A DNA stretch of 12,992 nt from Betaproteobacteria bacterium (lineage in GTDB: Bacteria; Pseudomonadota; Gammaproteobacteria; Burkholderiales; SG8-41). The position numbers were made by a program, and so were the translations under genes. The notes beneath the pieces are model-generated. The model did no database searches. It was not told the origin of the DNA and worked only from the letters and a program-made list of their open reading frames with translations. The number at the start of each line of letters is the position of its first letter. Positions within the stretch are counted from its first letter, which is position 1. Below, one piece after another: positions 1-7,280 of the stretch. The stretch is taken from positions 1 through 12,992 of the forward strand of contig JANXRI010000371.1 of the NCBI GenBank assembly GCA_025353085.1, read 5' to 3'.

Positions 1-1520
1 CAGGTGCTGGGCGAGAACAGCGTCCAGTCGCCGCCATCCATCACTCGCTTCATGAACAGATCGGGAATCCAGTTCGCGGTATTCATATCGTGCGTGCGGC
101 GGCGGTCGTCACCGGTGTTTTTTCGCAGTTCGAGGAACTCCTCAATGTCGAGGTGCCATGTTTCGAGGTATGAGCACACCGCGCCCTTGCGCTTGCCGCC
201 CTGGTTGACCGCGACGGCCGTGTCGTTGACGACTTTCAAGAACGGCACCACGCCTTGTGATTTGCCATTGGTACCCTTGATATGGGCCCCCAAAGCACGC
301 ACCGGCGTCCAGTCGTTGCCGATACCGCCGGCATACTTCTGCAGCATCGCGTTTTCTTTAATCGCCTCGTAAATCCCGTCGAGGTCGTCGGCAACCGTCG
401 TCAGATAGCAGCTGGCAAGCTGCGAGCGGCGCGTCGCGGAATTGAACAGCGTCGGCGTCGAGCTCATGAAATCGAACGACGACAGCACGTTGTAAAACTC
501 AATCGCGCGCGCTTCGCGCTGCGCCTCGGGCTCATTCAAGGCGAGGCCCATCGCGACACGCATGAAAAACGTTTGCGGCAGCTCGATGCGCGTGCCCTGC
601 ACGTGCAGGAAATAACGGTCGTACAGAATCTGCAAGCCGAGATAGCCGAACTTAAAGTCGCGCTTGGAATCGAGCGCCGCCCCGAGGCTCTTCAGGTCGT
701 AATTGCCAATCCGCTCGTCAAGCAACTCGGCATCGATGCCTTTCTTGATCAGCAACGGGAAGACTTCGACGTAGCGCGTTTTCATGTCGGCTTGAGTGAG
801 TTCTTCGCCGACGGTCTCAAGACGCAGCGAATGCAAGAGCAGGCGCGCCGTCACGTAGCTATACGCGGGGTCCTTCTCGATCATGGCGCGCGCTGACAGA
901 ATCAGCGATTTGCGTACTTCGTCGACTGGCACGCCGTCGTACAGGTCTTTCAGGGTCGCCCGCATGATCATGTCGGGGTCGACCGCGCGCCCCAGCCCTT
1001 CGCAGGACTCCTGCACCAGGCCGGCGACTCTCTCGAGGTCAAGCGGGCGCAGGTTGCCTTTATCCATGACATTAATGACCGGATGCGCCGCGACGGCCTG
1101 CACGTGCGCTTCGCGTTGCTTCAGTCGCTCCTGCGTGCGCCGCTCACGGTAGAGCACGTACGAGCGTGCGACCTCATGTTCGCCTGAACGCATCAGAGCG
1201 AGTTCAACCTGATCCTGAATATCTTCGATGTGAAAAGTGCCGCCGCTCGGTTGACGGCGCATCAGCGCGCCGACCACCAACCCCGTCAGCATGGTAACCA
1301 TCTCGCGAACACGGGCGGATGCAGCGCCCTGGCCGCCGTTGACGGCGATAAAGGCTTTGGTGAGTGCGATAGAAATCTTCGACGGCTCAAATCCAGCCAC
1401 GGCGCCGTTGCGACGAATTATTTTGGATTCGGCATAGCGGGATTGCATGGAATCCGCGGCGCCGTCTGCGGCAAATGTGGTGATGGAACCGGCGGCCGGC
1501 GTGGGGGTGGCTAACTGCAT
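1..1520 (-). CDS. nrdA: Ribonucleoside-diphosphate reductase, alpha (large) subunit, 3' end outside window
   Basis: Class I ribonucleotide reductase large subunit, which reduces ribonucleoside diphosphates to deoxy forms in the cytosol together with the radical-bearing NrdB. About 506 N-terminal residues are visible. The start ATG (1518-1520) has a strong AAGGAG site 6 bases upstream. Residues ~32-130 form an ATP-cone (KIIRRNG near residue 33), the allosteric activity domain. The catalytic barrel follows, with SSTPTLFNSA and QLASCYL; C371 there should be the redox cysteine equivalent to E. coli C225. GGIGNDW and the WHLDIEEFLELRKN stretch also match NrdA. That cysteine sits ~146 residues later than in E. 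coli, so this is a long-N-terminus form, probably ~950 residues in all. The active-site radical cysteine, its partner cysteine and the C-terminal CxxC lie beyond the left edge. NrdR control is suggested by two boxes upstream. nrdB probably follows, but this is inferred. Confidence 0.96.
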   Translation of the reverse strand, partial: MQLATPTPAAGSITTFAADGAADSMQSRYAESKIIRRNGAVAGFEPSKISIALTKAFIAVNGGQGAASARVREMVTMLTGLVVGALMRRQPSGGTFHIEDIQDQVELALMRSGEHEVARSYVLYRERRTQERLKQREAHVQAVAAHPVINVMDKGNLRPLDLERVAGLVQESCEGLGRAVDPDMIMRATLKDLYDGVPVDEVRKSLILSARAMIEKDPAYSYVTARLLLHSLRLETVGEELTQADMKTRYVEVFPLLIKKGIDAELLDERIGNYDLKSLGAALDSKRDFKFGYLGLQILYDRYFLHVQGTRIELPQTFFMRVAMGLALNEPEAQREARAIEFYNVLSSFDFMSSTPTLFNSATRRSQLASCYLTTVADDLDGIYEAIKENAMLQKYAGGIGNDWTPVRALGAHIKGTNGKSQGVVPFLKVVNDTAVAVNQGGKRKGAVCSYLETWHLDIEEFLELRKNTGDDRRRTHDMNTANWIPDLFMKRVMDGGDWTLFSPST

Positions 1521-1594
1521 GGGTCTCTCCTTAACCATTTATTTTTTTGAGCTTTCCCTGCGGCGCAGCCTGAGACTACGCGCAGCGCCTAAAA

Positions 1595-1610
1595 CCACTA
1601 TATGTTGTGT
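1595..1610 (-). promoter_or_regulatory. Predicted NrdR box, proximal
   Basis: CCACTATATGTTGTGT is a close match to the NrdR palindrome (CACTATAT and TGTGT arms kept). NrdR is the zinc-finger/ATP-cone repressor of ribonucleotide reductase operons in most bacteria. The box lies just downstream of the predicted start of nrdA transcription and 31 bases from the second box, so NrdR bound to both would block the promoter. Confidence 0.6.
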
Positions 1611-1625
1611 CGAAACTGTAAGTTC

Positions 1626-1641
1626 GAACTAATTCTAGTGG
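1626..1641 (-). promoter_or_regulatory. Predicted NrdR box, distal (covers the -10)
   Basis: GAACTAATTCTAGTGG matches about 10 of 16 positions of the NrdR palindrome ACACTATATATAGTGT, conserving the ACTA...TAGTG core halves. It is the weaker of the pair. It starts exactly 31 bases from the other box, the three-helical-turn spacing typical of NrdR site pairs, and overlaps the predicted nrdA -10. Confidence 0.5.
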
Positions 1642-1660
1642 CTAGGTTTGGAGAGTGCAA
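1632..1660 (-). promoter_or_regulatory. Predicted sigma70 promoter of nrdA
   Basis: Read on the minus strand, TTGCAC (1655-1660) and TAGAAT (1632-1637) are separated by exactly 17 bases, a good -35/-10 pair. Transcription would start near 1624-1626, giving a leader of about 105 bases before the nrdA ATG. The -10 lies inside one of the two NrdR-like boxes, as expected for a repressed nrd promoter. Prediction from sequence only. Confidence 0.6.
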
Positions 1661-1949
1661 TAGCTTTTAAAGTTTTTTTTGGCTTGTAGGAGTTACATTT
1701 AAACCAATGTCGATTGCATTGTTATAGAAGGGAAAATTTGTTCAAAAAATAAGCAGAAAAAGCCCGGGAATGGCGTCAAACTGACCTCTGCGCCCAACGT
1801 GTCGCAGTGCAACAGAAGCGCTAGGGATTGTCGCTGCAAAGCTTGAGCCGCATGCTTGGGGCGCACATCACGCGAGAATTTCAGCGCGGTATCCGTAGCG
1901 TGTTCGCACCGTCAAATCGGCGATCAGATTTGAGCTAAAGATACTCCGG
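1661..1949. other. Gene-free stretch between ampD and the nrdA promoter
   Basis: No convincing gene, RNA or strong terminator is seen here. The part next to the nrdA promoter (about 1661-1765) is clearly richer in A and T than the surroundings, with several A or T runs. It could hold upstream promoter or protein-binding elements. The part near ampD (1766-1949) has ordinary composition. A small inverted repeat at 1912-1933 (7-base arms, 8-base loop) lies just past the ampD stop but lacks a T run. Confidence 0.5.
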
Positions 1950-2495
1950 CTATGCAGTCAGCAATTCCCGCAGACGCGCCCAATCGAAGCGGGGGCCCGG
2001 ATCGGTCTTTCGCCCGGGCGCAATGTCGGAGTGACCGGCAATGGCCATAGCCGGGTAGGCGGCTTGCAGCGTTCGGGTAAGGCTCGCGAGTCGATCATAT
2101 TGGATATCGCTGAACGGCTGATCATCGGCGCCCTCCAGTTCGATGCCGATGGAATAATCGTTACAGCGGTCGCGTCCGCGCCAGGCCGACTCCCCGGCGT
2201 GCCATGCGCGCTCGCTGCATGGCACGAACTGAATCATCTCCCCATCACGGCGCACCAGAAAATGCGCCGATACTTTGAGATGCGCGATCTCGCGATAATA
2301 GGGGTGTTGAGCTGAATTCAGCTCGTTTGTGAACAACTCGATGATGCCCGTTCCGCCAAATTCTCCAGGCGGCAGGCTGATATTGTGAATGACCAGCAAA
2401 TTGATCACAGCATCGGCCGGCCGTGGATCGCAGTTTGGTGAAGGCAAGAAGCGTATGCCTGCCACCAGCCCGGAACTATCGAGGGTTAAAGTCAT
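1950..2495 (-). CDS. ampD: 1,6-anhydro-N-acetylmuramyl-L-alanine amidase AmpD
   Basis: Cytosolic zinc amidase of the Amidase_2/PGRP fold. It cuts the bond between anhydro-MurNAc and L-Ala in recycled muropeptides, which in many bacteria also keeps AmpR-controlled beta-lactamase off. At 181 residues it has the usual AmpD length. Visible family marks, numbered from the chosen start: the N-terminal SPNCDPRP; H37 in VIHNIS and H155/D165 in GHSDIAPGRKTDPGP as zinc ligands; E119 in IGIELEG and K163 as catalytic residues. There is no signal peptide, which separates it from exported AmiD-type amidases. I chose the ATG at 2495 because the protein then begins like its homologues; an in-frame TTG at 2510 would add five residues. 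It lies 105 bases after pilR on the same strand and may be read through from that operon. No ampR or ampC is visible nearby. Confidence 0.95.
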   Translation of the reverse strand: MTLTLDSSGLVAGIRFLPSPNCDPRPADAVINLLVIHNISLPPGEFGGTGIIELFTNELNSAQHPYYREIAHLKVSAHFLVRRDGEMIQFVPCSERAWHAGESAWRGRDRCNDYSIGIELEGADDQPFSDIQYDRLASLTRTLQAAYPAMAIAGHSDIAPGRKTDPGPRFDWARLRELLTA

Positions 2496-2600
2496 TTGGT
2501 CTGACGCCAAGCGATCGGTGTAGTTGGCTTAACGCTGCGCACGCTTAAGTCAGAAGCGCCCGCCCACACATCTCGCGCTCGGGCCAGTCGCTCCCACGCT

Positions 2601-3962
2601 TCAGTTTATGCCCAGGCGCTCCATGCGATAGCGCAGCGCGCGGAACGTTATCCCCAGCACCTTGGCTGCGGCAGTTCGGTTGTAACGGGTCTGATCAAGC
2701 GCCTTGAGGATGGCCTCTTTCTCAACGCTGTCGAGATGCTCCTGAAGCGGCAGACCCGAGCGATCGACCAGGGGGCTCTCCTCTTGCGCCGGCGCCATGA
2801 GCTGAAGATCTGCAGCCTCGATCTGATCCCCTGAACACAGCGCCATTGCGCGCTCGAGAATATTTTCGAGCTCGCGTACATTCCCGGGAAACTGATACTC
2901 ACGCAGCGCCGCGACGGCTTCAACCGAGAGCACCGGCGCTTTGCCGCTGCCATCCTCCCTGACGCTTTTGCCCAGTATCTCCTGCGCGAGCACGGCGATG
3001 TCATCACGCATCTCGCGCAGCGCCGGCATGCGCAGTTCAATTACATTGAGGCGATAGTAAAGATCCTGGCGAAATTTACCGTCTTTGACCGCATCACCCA
3101 AATGACGATGGGTTGCGCTGATGATGCGCACATCAACGTTTTCCTCGCCGGTCGAGCCGACTTTGCGCACCTTTTTTTCCTGAATCGAGCGTAATAACTT
3201 GACCTGCATCTGGATCGGCAGGTCAGCGACCTCATCGAGAAAAAGCGTGCCGCCATTGGCGGCTTGAAAAAAGCCCTCGCGGTCCTGATCGGCGCCGGTG
3301 AAGGCGCCCTTTTTGTAGCCGAAAAATTCGCTCTCCATGAGATTCTCGGGAATCGCGCCGCAGTTTACCGGCACGAAGGGCGAATCATGCCGCGGCCCTT
3401 TCAGATGCATGAGCAGCGCTGCGACTTCCTTGCCGCAGCCGGATTCTCCGCTGATATGAATAGGCGCCTGGCTGCGCGCGAGCTTGTCTATCATCTGGCG
3501 CGTTTGCTGCATGAGCGCCGAGTCGCCGAGCAGCGCCGGGAATACGCTGATACACGTTTCTTTGTCGTCGTTTTTCCGCGACTGATTAGTCGCGCGCGGC
3601 AGCTTCAGTGCCGAGCGCACCAGTGCGCGCAACTGATTGAGCGACACCGGCTTCGCCAGATAATCGAAAGCGCCCGCTTTCAACGCAGCGACCGCATTCT
3701 CGGCGCTACCGTGTGCCGTGATCACCGCGACGGGCGTATGCGCGTAGTGCTCCCCGACATGCTCGAGCAACTTGAGACCATCGCCGTCGGGCAACCGCAT
3801 ATCGGTCAGGCAGAGGTCATAGCCATGCTTCTGCATCAGCTGCGTCGCCTCGAACTCCCCTGCAGCGCAATCCGTATCGAGCCCCATACGCTGCAGGGTC
3901 ATGCTCAGCAATTCGCGAATATCCGCTTCGTCATCGACGATCAGTACCCGGCTCTTATTCAT
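2601..3962 (-). CDS. pilR: Sigma54-dependent response regulator PilR
   Basis: NtrC-family activator of 453 residues that, with PilS, normally switches on sigma54-dependent pilA transcription for type IV pili. Domains in order: receiver (1-~120; acidic pocket D10-D11, phosphoacceptor D54, T82, K104); AAA+ sigma54-interaction domain (~145-375; Walker A GESGCGKE at 172-179, GAFTGA loop at 219-224, Walker B LFLDE with D243-E244); and a C-terminal Fis-type helix-turn-helix (NRTAAAKVLGITFRALRYRM). All key residues are intact, including the full GAFTGA sigma54-contact loop. Its ATG overlaps the pilS stop codon by four bases (ATGA), so the two are almost certainly translationally coupled. No pilin gene or convincing -24/-12 promoter is seen in the window, so its target is elsewhere. 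PilR is preferred over other NtrC types because of the partner kinase and the PP0621/ampD context. Confidence 0.93.
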   Translation of the reverse strand: MNKSRVLIVDDEADIRELLSMTLQRMGLDTDCAAGEFEATQLMQKHGYDLCLTDMRLPDGDGLKLLEHVGEHYAHTPVAVITAHGSAENAVAALKAGAFDYLAKPVSLNQLRALVRSALKLPRATNQSRKNDDKETCISVFPALLGDSALMQQTRQMIDKLARSQAPIHISGESGCGKEVAALLMHLKGPRHDSPFVPVNCGAIPENLMESEFFGYKKGAFTGADQDREGFFQAANGGTLFLDEVADLPIQMQVKLLRSIQEKKVRKVGSTGEENVDVRIISATHRHLGDAVKDGKFRQDLYYRLNVIELRMPALREMRDDIAVLAQEILGKSVREDGSGKAPVLSVEAVAALREYQFPGNVRELENILERAMALCSGDQIEAADLQLMAPAQEESPLVDRSGLPLQEHLDSVEKEAILKALDQTRYNRTAAAKVLGITFRALRYRMERLGIN

Positions 3963-5602
3963 TCGCGTCTAACCACTCCCTGGCACATCACGGTAAATTG
4001 TGCGCCCTTTGGCGTTTCGATAAATTCCAGCTTCGCATCGTTCGCCTCGCATACTTCGCGCGCGATGTACAGTCCAAGGCCGGTGCCGGTGCTCACCGTC
4101 GTAAAAAACGGTTCAAACAACTGAGAGCGCAGGCCCGGCGGCACGCCCGGACCATCGTCGACGATATCCAATTTTACAATGTCGCCGCCCCCAATCAAAT
4201 CAACGGCTATGCGTATGCTGCCGTCGCGACCGCGGCTGTGCCGCAACGCATTGCGGCACAGGTTCCACATAACCTGATTCAGATGGCTGCGGTCAAAAGT
4301 GACCTCGGTATCAGCTCCGAGCTCCAACGCGATCAGCGATTCGGGCACTTTCTCAATCTGACAAAATTGCTCGGCGAACGTCTTGAGATAATCGCCCACG
4401 CGGAACACCTCGCGGTGCGCGCATTCGCCGCGGTTGAGCTTTAGCACGTCGTTGACCATCCGGTCGATGCGCTTGGCGTTGTCGTGAATAATCGTCAGGA
4501 GTCTCGACACTGTGTCGTTGAGCGCGGGTTCCTCCTGCAGCAATTCAGTCGCGTGGCTGATTGCGGACAGCGGATTTCGCACTTCATGCGCAATGTTGGC
4601 CGTAAGGCGTCCCAACGCCGCGAGCTTTAACTGGCGAGCCTGCGCCTGCACGCGGGTCAGGTCCTCGAGAAAAATAACCGCACCGACGCTGCGGCTGCGG
4701 CCGACCGGCACGAAACGCGCGCTGATTTTGTTGTTCTGCACCACTGTGCTCAATGGATTAAAACCGACAATCGGATTTTTGCGCCATTCGGCGAGTCGAT
4801 GTGCGAGCGTCGGCGCGTAACTCGCCAGACTTTGTTCCCGCCGCTCGTCATGCAACCGGCCGAGCATTTCCTCCGCGCGCTGATTGCGCTGCCTGATTAC
4901 GCCGTGCTCATCCACCACTAGCACACCATCCTGCATGTCCTTGATGACCAACTGGCTGACTTCAGCCATGCTCGCCAGGTCGATTTCGCCTTGAGCGACC
5001 AGTTGTTCCGTGGCGACCAGATATTTTGCCAGCGTATGCGCCACCCAGGCGGTCGTGAAGTAGCCGATGCTGAGCAGGCCCGCCTGCACGTACTGCGTCG
5101 TTTGCGCGTTGTGCAGCAAGACCTGAACCGTGTGCTCGATCAGCACGGCGATGCTCGCCAGCGCCGCATAGAACAAAGTGAGCCGGCCGCGGCTGATAAG
5201 ACCGGCGGCAGCCAGTCCCGATAACAGAAGCAATCCCAGGCCGCTCGAAATGCCACCGCTCGCGAACGTCAATATCGCAACAAAAACAATGTCAGCGCTG
5301 ACCTGGACACCCAATTGCAAGTGAAACCACCGGCGCGAGGCAATTACCAGAAAACAGAGCAGGCTGAACATCGAATAGGCGGCGGCGGTATAAACGAAGA
5401 GTTCGAATTCCATCGAGCCAAAACTGAGCTGACGCCCAAATACCGCCGTGACTGCAAGTAGCAGTAGCGCCACGATGAACCGGTAAACATTGAATAAGAG
5501 CAGCGAGCGCCAATACGAATCGGAGGGGTCGCCGGCGGGACTTTCCATGAGCTTGTCAGGGTGGCGCGCTACGGGCCGCAATACCCAGGTGAGGACCGAC
5601 AT
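3959..5602 (-). CDS. pilS: Membrane sensor histidine kinase PilS
   Basis: Sensor kinase partner of PilR (about 547 residues from the chosen start). The first ~190 residues hold about six hydrophobic membrane segments with short loops, the usual PilS input module. A PAS-like domain follows (MQDGVLVVDEHGVIRQRNQRA region, ~215-320). The HisKA box is IAHEVRNPLS with phospho-acceptor H339. The HATPase domain has the N box NLCRNALRHS (N451), the D/G1 box DIVDDGPGVP and the G2 box TGLGLYIAREV. In P. aeruginosa PilS senses pilin levels in the membrane; whether that holds here is unknown. I chose the ATG at 5602, 4 bases after the preceding stop. A longer frame to 5689 would overlap the PP0621-like gene by 83 bases, and an internal ATG at 5548 is a possible alternative. 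No strong ribosome site precedes either, consistent with coupling to the gene upstream. Confidence 0.92.
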   Translation of the reverse strand: MSVLTWVLRPVARHPDKLMESPAGDPSDSYWRSLLLFNVYRFIVALLLLAVTAVFGRQLSFGSMEFELFVYTAAAYSMFSLLCFLVIASRRWFHLQLGVQVSADIVFVAILTFASGGISSGLGLLLLSGLAAAGLISRGRLTLFYAALASIAVLIEHTVQVLLHNAQTTQYVQAGLLSIGYFTTAWVAHTLAKYLVATEQLVAQGEIDLASMAEVSQLVIKDMQDGVLVVDEHGVIRQRNQRAEEMLGRLHDERREQSLASYAPTLAHRLAEWRKNPIVGFNPLSTVVQNNKISARFVPVGRSRSVGAVIFLEDLTRVQAQARQLKLAALGRLTANIAHEVRNPLSAISHATELLQEEPALNDTVSRLLTIIHDNAKRIDRMVNDVLKLNRGECAHREVFRVGDYLKTFAEQFCQIEKVPESLIALELGADTEVTFDRSHLNQVMWNLCRNALRHSRGRDGSIRIAVDLIGGGDIVKLDIVDDGPGVPPGLRSQLFEPFFTTVSTGTGLGLYIAREVCEANDAKLEFIETPKGAQFTVMCQGVVRRE

Positions 5603-5606
5603 CACT

Positions 5607-5825
5607 TTAGCGGTGAAGCCGCAGATGATCTTCGCTGCAGAAAAATTTTTCGCCGCTGGCATGGCTTTCACTGCGCGGGAGGTGCACACCGCAATGCGTG
5701 CACCGGACCATGTCTTCCGGAGCGGCCGTGCGTGGCGCCTGGTCGCGCCGGCGGGAATTGGCGTAACTCTTGACGACCGCCCATACGATCAAGACGGCCA
5801 ACACCAAAAAGATTAATTTGCCCAT
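5607..5825 (-). CDS. PP0621 family small membrane protein with a Cys/His metal-site motif
   Basis: A 72-residue protein of unknown function. Residues 3-18 form one hydrophobic membrane segment, followed by a basic patch (NSRRR), a short linker and a C-terminal small domain with C42-x2-C45 and C63-x3-H67 (MVRCTHCGVHLP ... FFCSEDH). The Cys/His spacing suggests a zinc or iron knuckle. With the basic patch after the hydrophobic segment, the positive-inside rule puts this domain in the cytosol. The start ATG at 5825 has a good GAGGGA ribosome site. It lies four bases upstream of pilS in the same direction and must share its transcript. I recall this family next to pilS in other betaproteobacteria and pseudomonads, which hints at, but does not prove, a role with PilS. 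Confidence 0.85.
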   Translation of the reverse strand: MGKLIFLVLAVLIVWAVVKSYANSRRRDQAPRTAAPEDMVRCTHCGVHLPRSESHASGEKFFCSEDHLRLHR

Positions 5826-5930
5826 GTTTTCCCTCGCCGCGGGTGCCGTCTCAAAGCGCTAGTTTGCATCACGCGTCGTGCGCCGTCGAGGCAGGCAGTC
5901 ACGTTGTCGCAATCGACGGCGGTTGCGACC

Positions 5931-5976
5931 GGTATAAATTTAACGGCGCGCTCGCTCGCTGCCAGCGCGAGCGCCG
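5931..5976 (-). terminator. Possible terminator downstream of tRNA-Pro
   Basis: On the minus strand, 5976 to 5944 can fold into a GC-rich hairpin (CGGCG + CTCGC arms with a two-base bulge, loop 5956-5966), followed by an A/T-rich run (TTAAATTTAT). It lies about 40 bases past the tRNA 3' end. The bulge and the broken T run make it a weak call. Part of it also lies in an open frame of 63 codons. Confidence 0.3.
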
Positions 5977-6016
5977 CGCGACAGAGATTTTCCTGAAGGG
6001 CCATGATCGACCGAAT

Positions 6017-6093
<77 letters not shown>

Positions 6094-6115
6094 ATTTGCT
6101 GCGCTCGAACTACAA

Positions 6116-6136
6116 GGGGCACGGGATACGTGCCCC
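6116..6136 (-). terminator. Hairpin immediately after ispB (weak terminator or processing signal)
   Basis: A perfect 8-base stem (GGGGCACG/CGTGCCCC) with a 5-base loop begins one base after the ispB stop codon. On the minus strand it is followed only by TTGTAG, not a real T run, so it is a poor intrinsic terminator. It may protect the ispB mRNA 3' end or mark processing between ispB and tRNA-Pro. Confidence 0.45.
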
Positions 6137-6137
6137 G

Positions 6138-7106
6138 TTAATAGTCGCGTGTAACGGCAAAGCGCGCCAATTGTAGCAAAGATTGGCGGTATTTTGAATC
6201 CGGCAGAATCGTCAATGCCATGCTGGCCGCATGCGCCTCTGCCTCAGCCTGACGCCGCGTGTAGTCGAGTGCGCCGCTGCGCTGGATTGCAGCCAGCACC
6301 TGATCGAGTTCGCCAAGCCCCCCCGCCTCGATCGCTTTTTTTATCAACGCCGCTTCCGTGGCATTGCCATGCTTGATCGCGTAAATCAGCGGCAATGTCG
6401 GTTTGCCTTCGGCGAGATCGTCGCCCACGTTCTTGCCGGTCGCTTTGTTGTTTCCCGAATAATCGAGCACGTCGTCAATCAACTGGAAAGCTGTGCCCAG
6501 GTGCATGCCATAGTTCGCCATCGCCGTTTCAAGTGCGGGTTCGGCGCCGCCGAGGATCGCGCCCAGGCGGGTCGCCGCCTCGAACAATTTGGCGGTCTTG
6601 TAGCGGATCACCCGCAGATAGTCGTGTTCATCGATAGCGGTATTGTGGCAATTCATCAGCTGCAGCACTTCACCTTCGGCGATAATGTTCGTCGCGCCCG
6701 CGAGCACTTGCATCACGCGCATGCTTTCCACTTCGACCATCATCTGGAAGGCACGCGAGTACACGAAGTCGCCGACCAGCACGCTGGCGGCGTTGCCGAA
6801 CAATGCGTTGGCGGTCGGATTGCCGCGTCTTAACTCCGATGCGTCGACTACATCGTCGTGCAAAAGCGTTGCGGTATGAATGAATTCCACCACGGCAGCG
6901 AGCTCATGATGTTGGCAGCCCTGGTAATTCAGGGCGTGGGCCGACAGAATGACCAGGGCGGGGCGCAACCGCTTGCCGCCGCCACCGACAATGTATTCGG
7001 CGACCTCGCGGACGAGCGCCACGTCTGAGGTGAGCCGGCGGCGAATCACTGCATCCACCGCCAGCATGTCCGCTGCGATAAGCTCTTGAATAAAGGGAAC
7101 GGACAT
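6138..7106 (-). CDS. ispB: Long-chain all-trans polyprenyl diphosphate synthase (octaprenyl type)
   Basis: Trans-prenyltransferase of 322 residues that extends farnesyl diphosphate with IPP to the long prenyl tail used for ubiquinone. It has GGGGKRLRP (41-49), the first aspartate-rich motif DDVVD (84-88) followed by ASELRRG, and the second motif DDVLD (211-215), with GKNVGDDLAEGKPTLPLI after it. Small residues just before the first Asp motif (A79, T80) fit a long-chain product rather than a farnesyl synthase, as does the gene's position opposite rplU, where ispB is found in many proteobacteria. The exact chain length (C40 is usual) cannot be read from sequence. It is transcribed away from rplU. 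The ATG at 7106 has only a weak purine stretch upstream, and no convincing promoter for ispB was found in the 174-base divergent region. Confidence 0.95.
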   Translation of the reverse strand: MSVPFIQELIAADMLAVDAVIRRRLTSDVALVREVAEYIVGGGGKRLRPALVILSAHALNYQGCQHHELAAVVEFIHTATLLHDDVVDASELRRGNPTANALFGNAASVLVGDFVYSRAFQMMVEVESMRVMQVLAGATNIIAEGEVLQLMNCHNTAIDEHDYLRVIRYKTAKLFEAATRLGAILGGAEPALETAMANYGMHLGTAFQLIDDVLDYSGNNKATGKNVGDDLAEGKPTLPLIYAIKHGNATEAALIKKAIEAGGLGELDQVLAAIQRSGALDYTRRQAEAEAHAASMALTILPDSKYRQSLLQLARFAVTRDY

Positions 7107-7203
7107 CGACCCGCAGTTGAAAGTGGCGCCGCGCTACTGAGGCAGGGAGGGCACGGTGCTTAGTGCGGTAGCGTTACTGGCAAGTGGCTCATTTTACTAT
7201 GCT

Positions 7204-7232
7204 TTGACTGAAAAATCGCCTTTGGGTATAAT
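7204..7232 (+). promoter_or_regulatory. Strong sigma70 promoter of rplU-rpmA
   Basis: TTGACT (7204-7209) and TATAAT (7227-7232) are separated by 17 bases, nearly full consensus. Transcription would start near 7239, leaving a leader of about 40 bases before rplU. The strength fits ribosomal protein genes. Confidence 0.85.
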
Positions 7233-7280
7233 GAGCGGTTTTCCGAATCCGGCTTGTCAGCGGCAACAAAGGGTCCAATC

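Noticed and set aside
282..896. Plus-strand open frame of 204 codons
   Set aside because: Fully antisense to nrdA, rich in Arg/His/Gln as typical of shadow frames.
1912..1933. Inverted repeat TCAAATC...GATTTGA just past ampD
   Set aside because: Arms are only 7 bases, A/T-rich, and no T run follows, so I do not call it a terminator.
2220..2236. TGGCACG resembling a sigma54 -24 element (also at 927 and 11836)
   Set aside because: No TTGC at the required spacing, and all lie inside coding sequence, so they are not PilR target promoters.
3264..4124. Plus-strand open frame of 286 codons
   Set aside because: It lies antisense to pilR and the end of pilS, both with complete family motifs. It has no recognisable domain and is explained by GC-rich codon bias.
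5603..5689. N-terminal extension of pilS to an ATG at 5689
   Set aside because: It would overlap the PP0621-like gene by 83 bases in another frame and adds residues before the usual PilS start.
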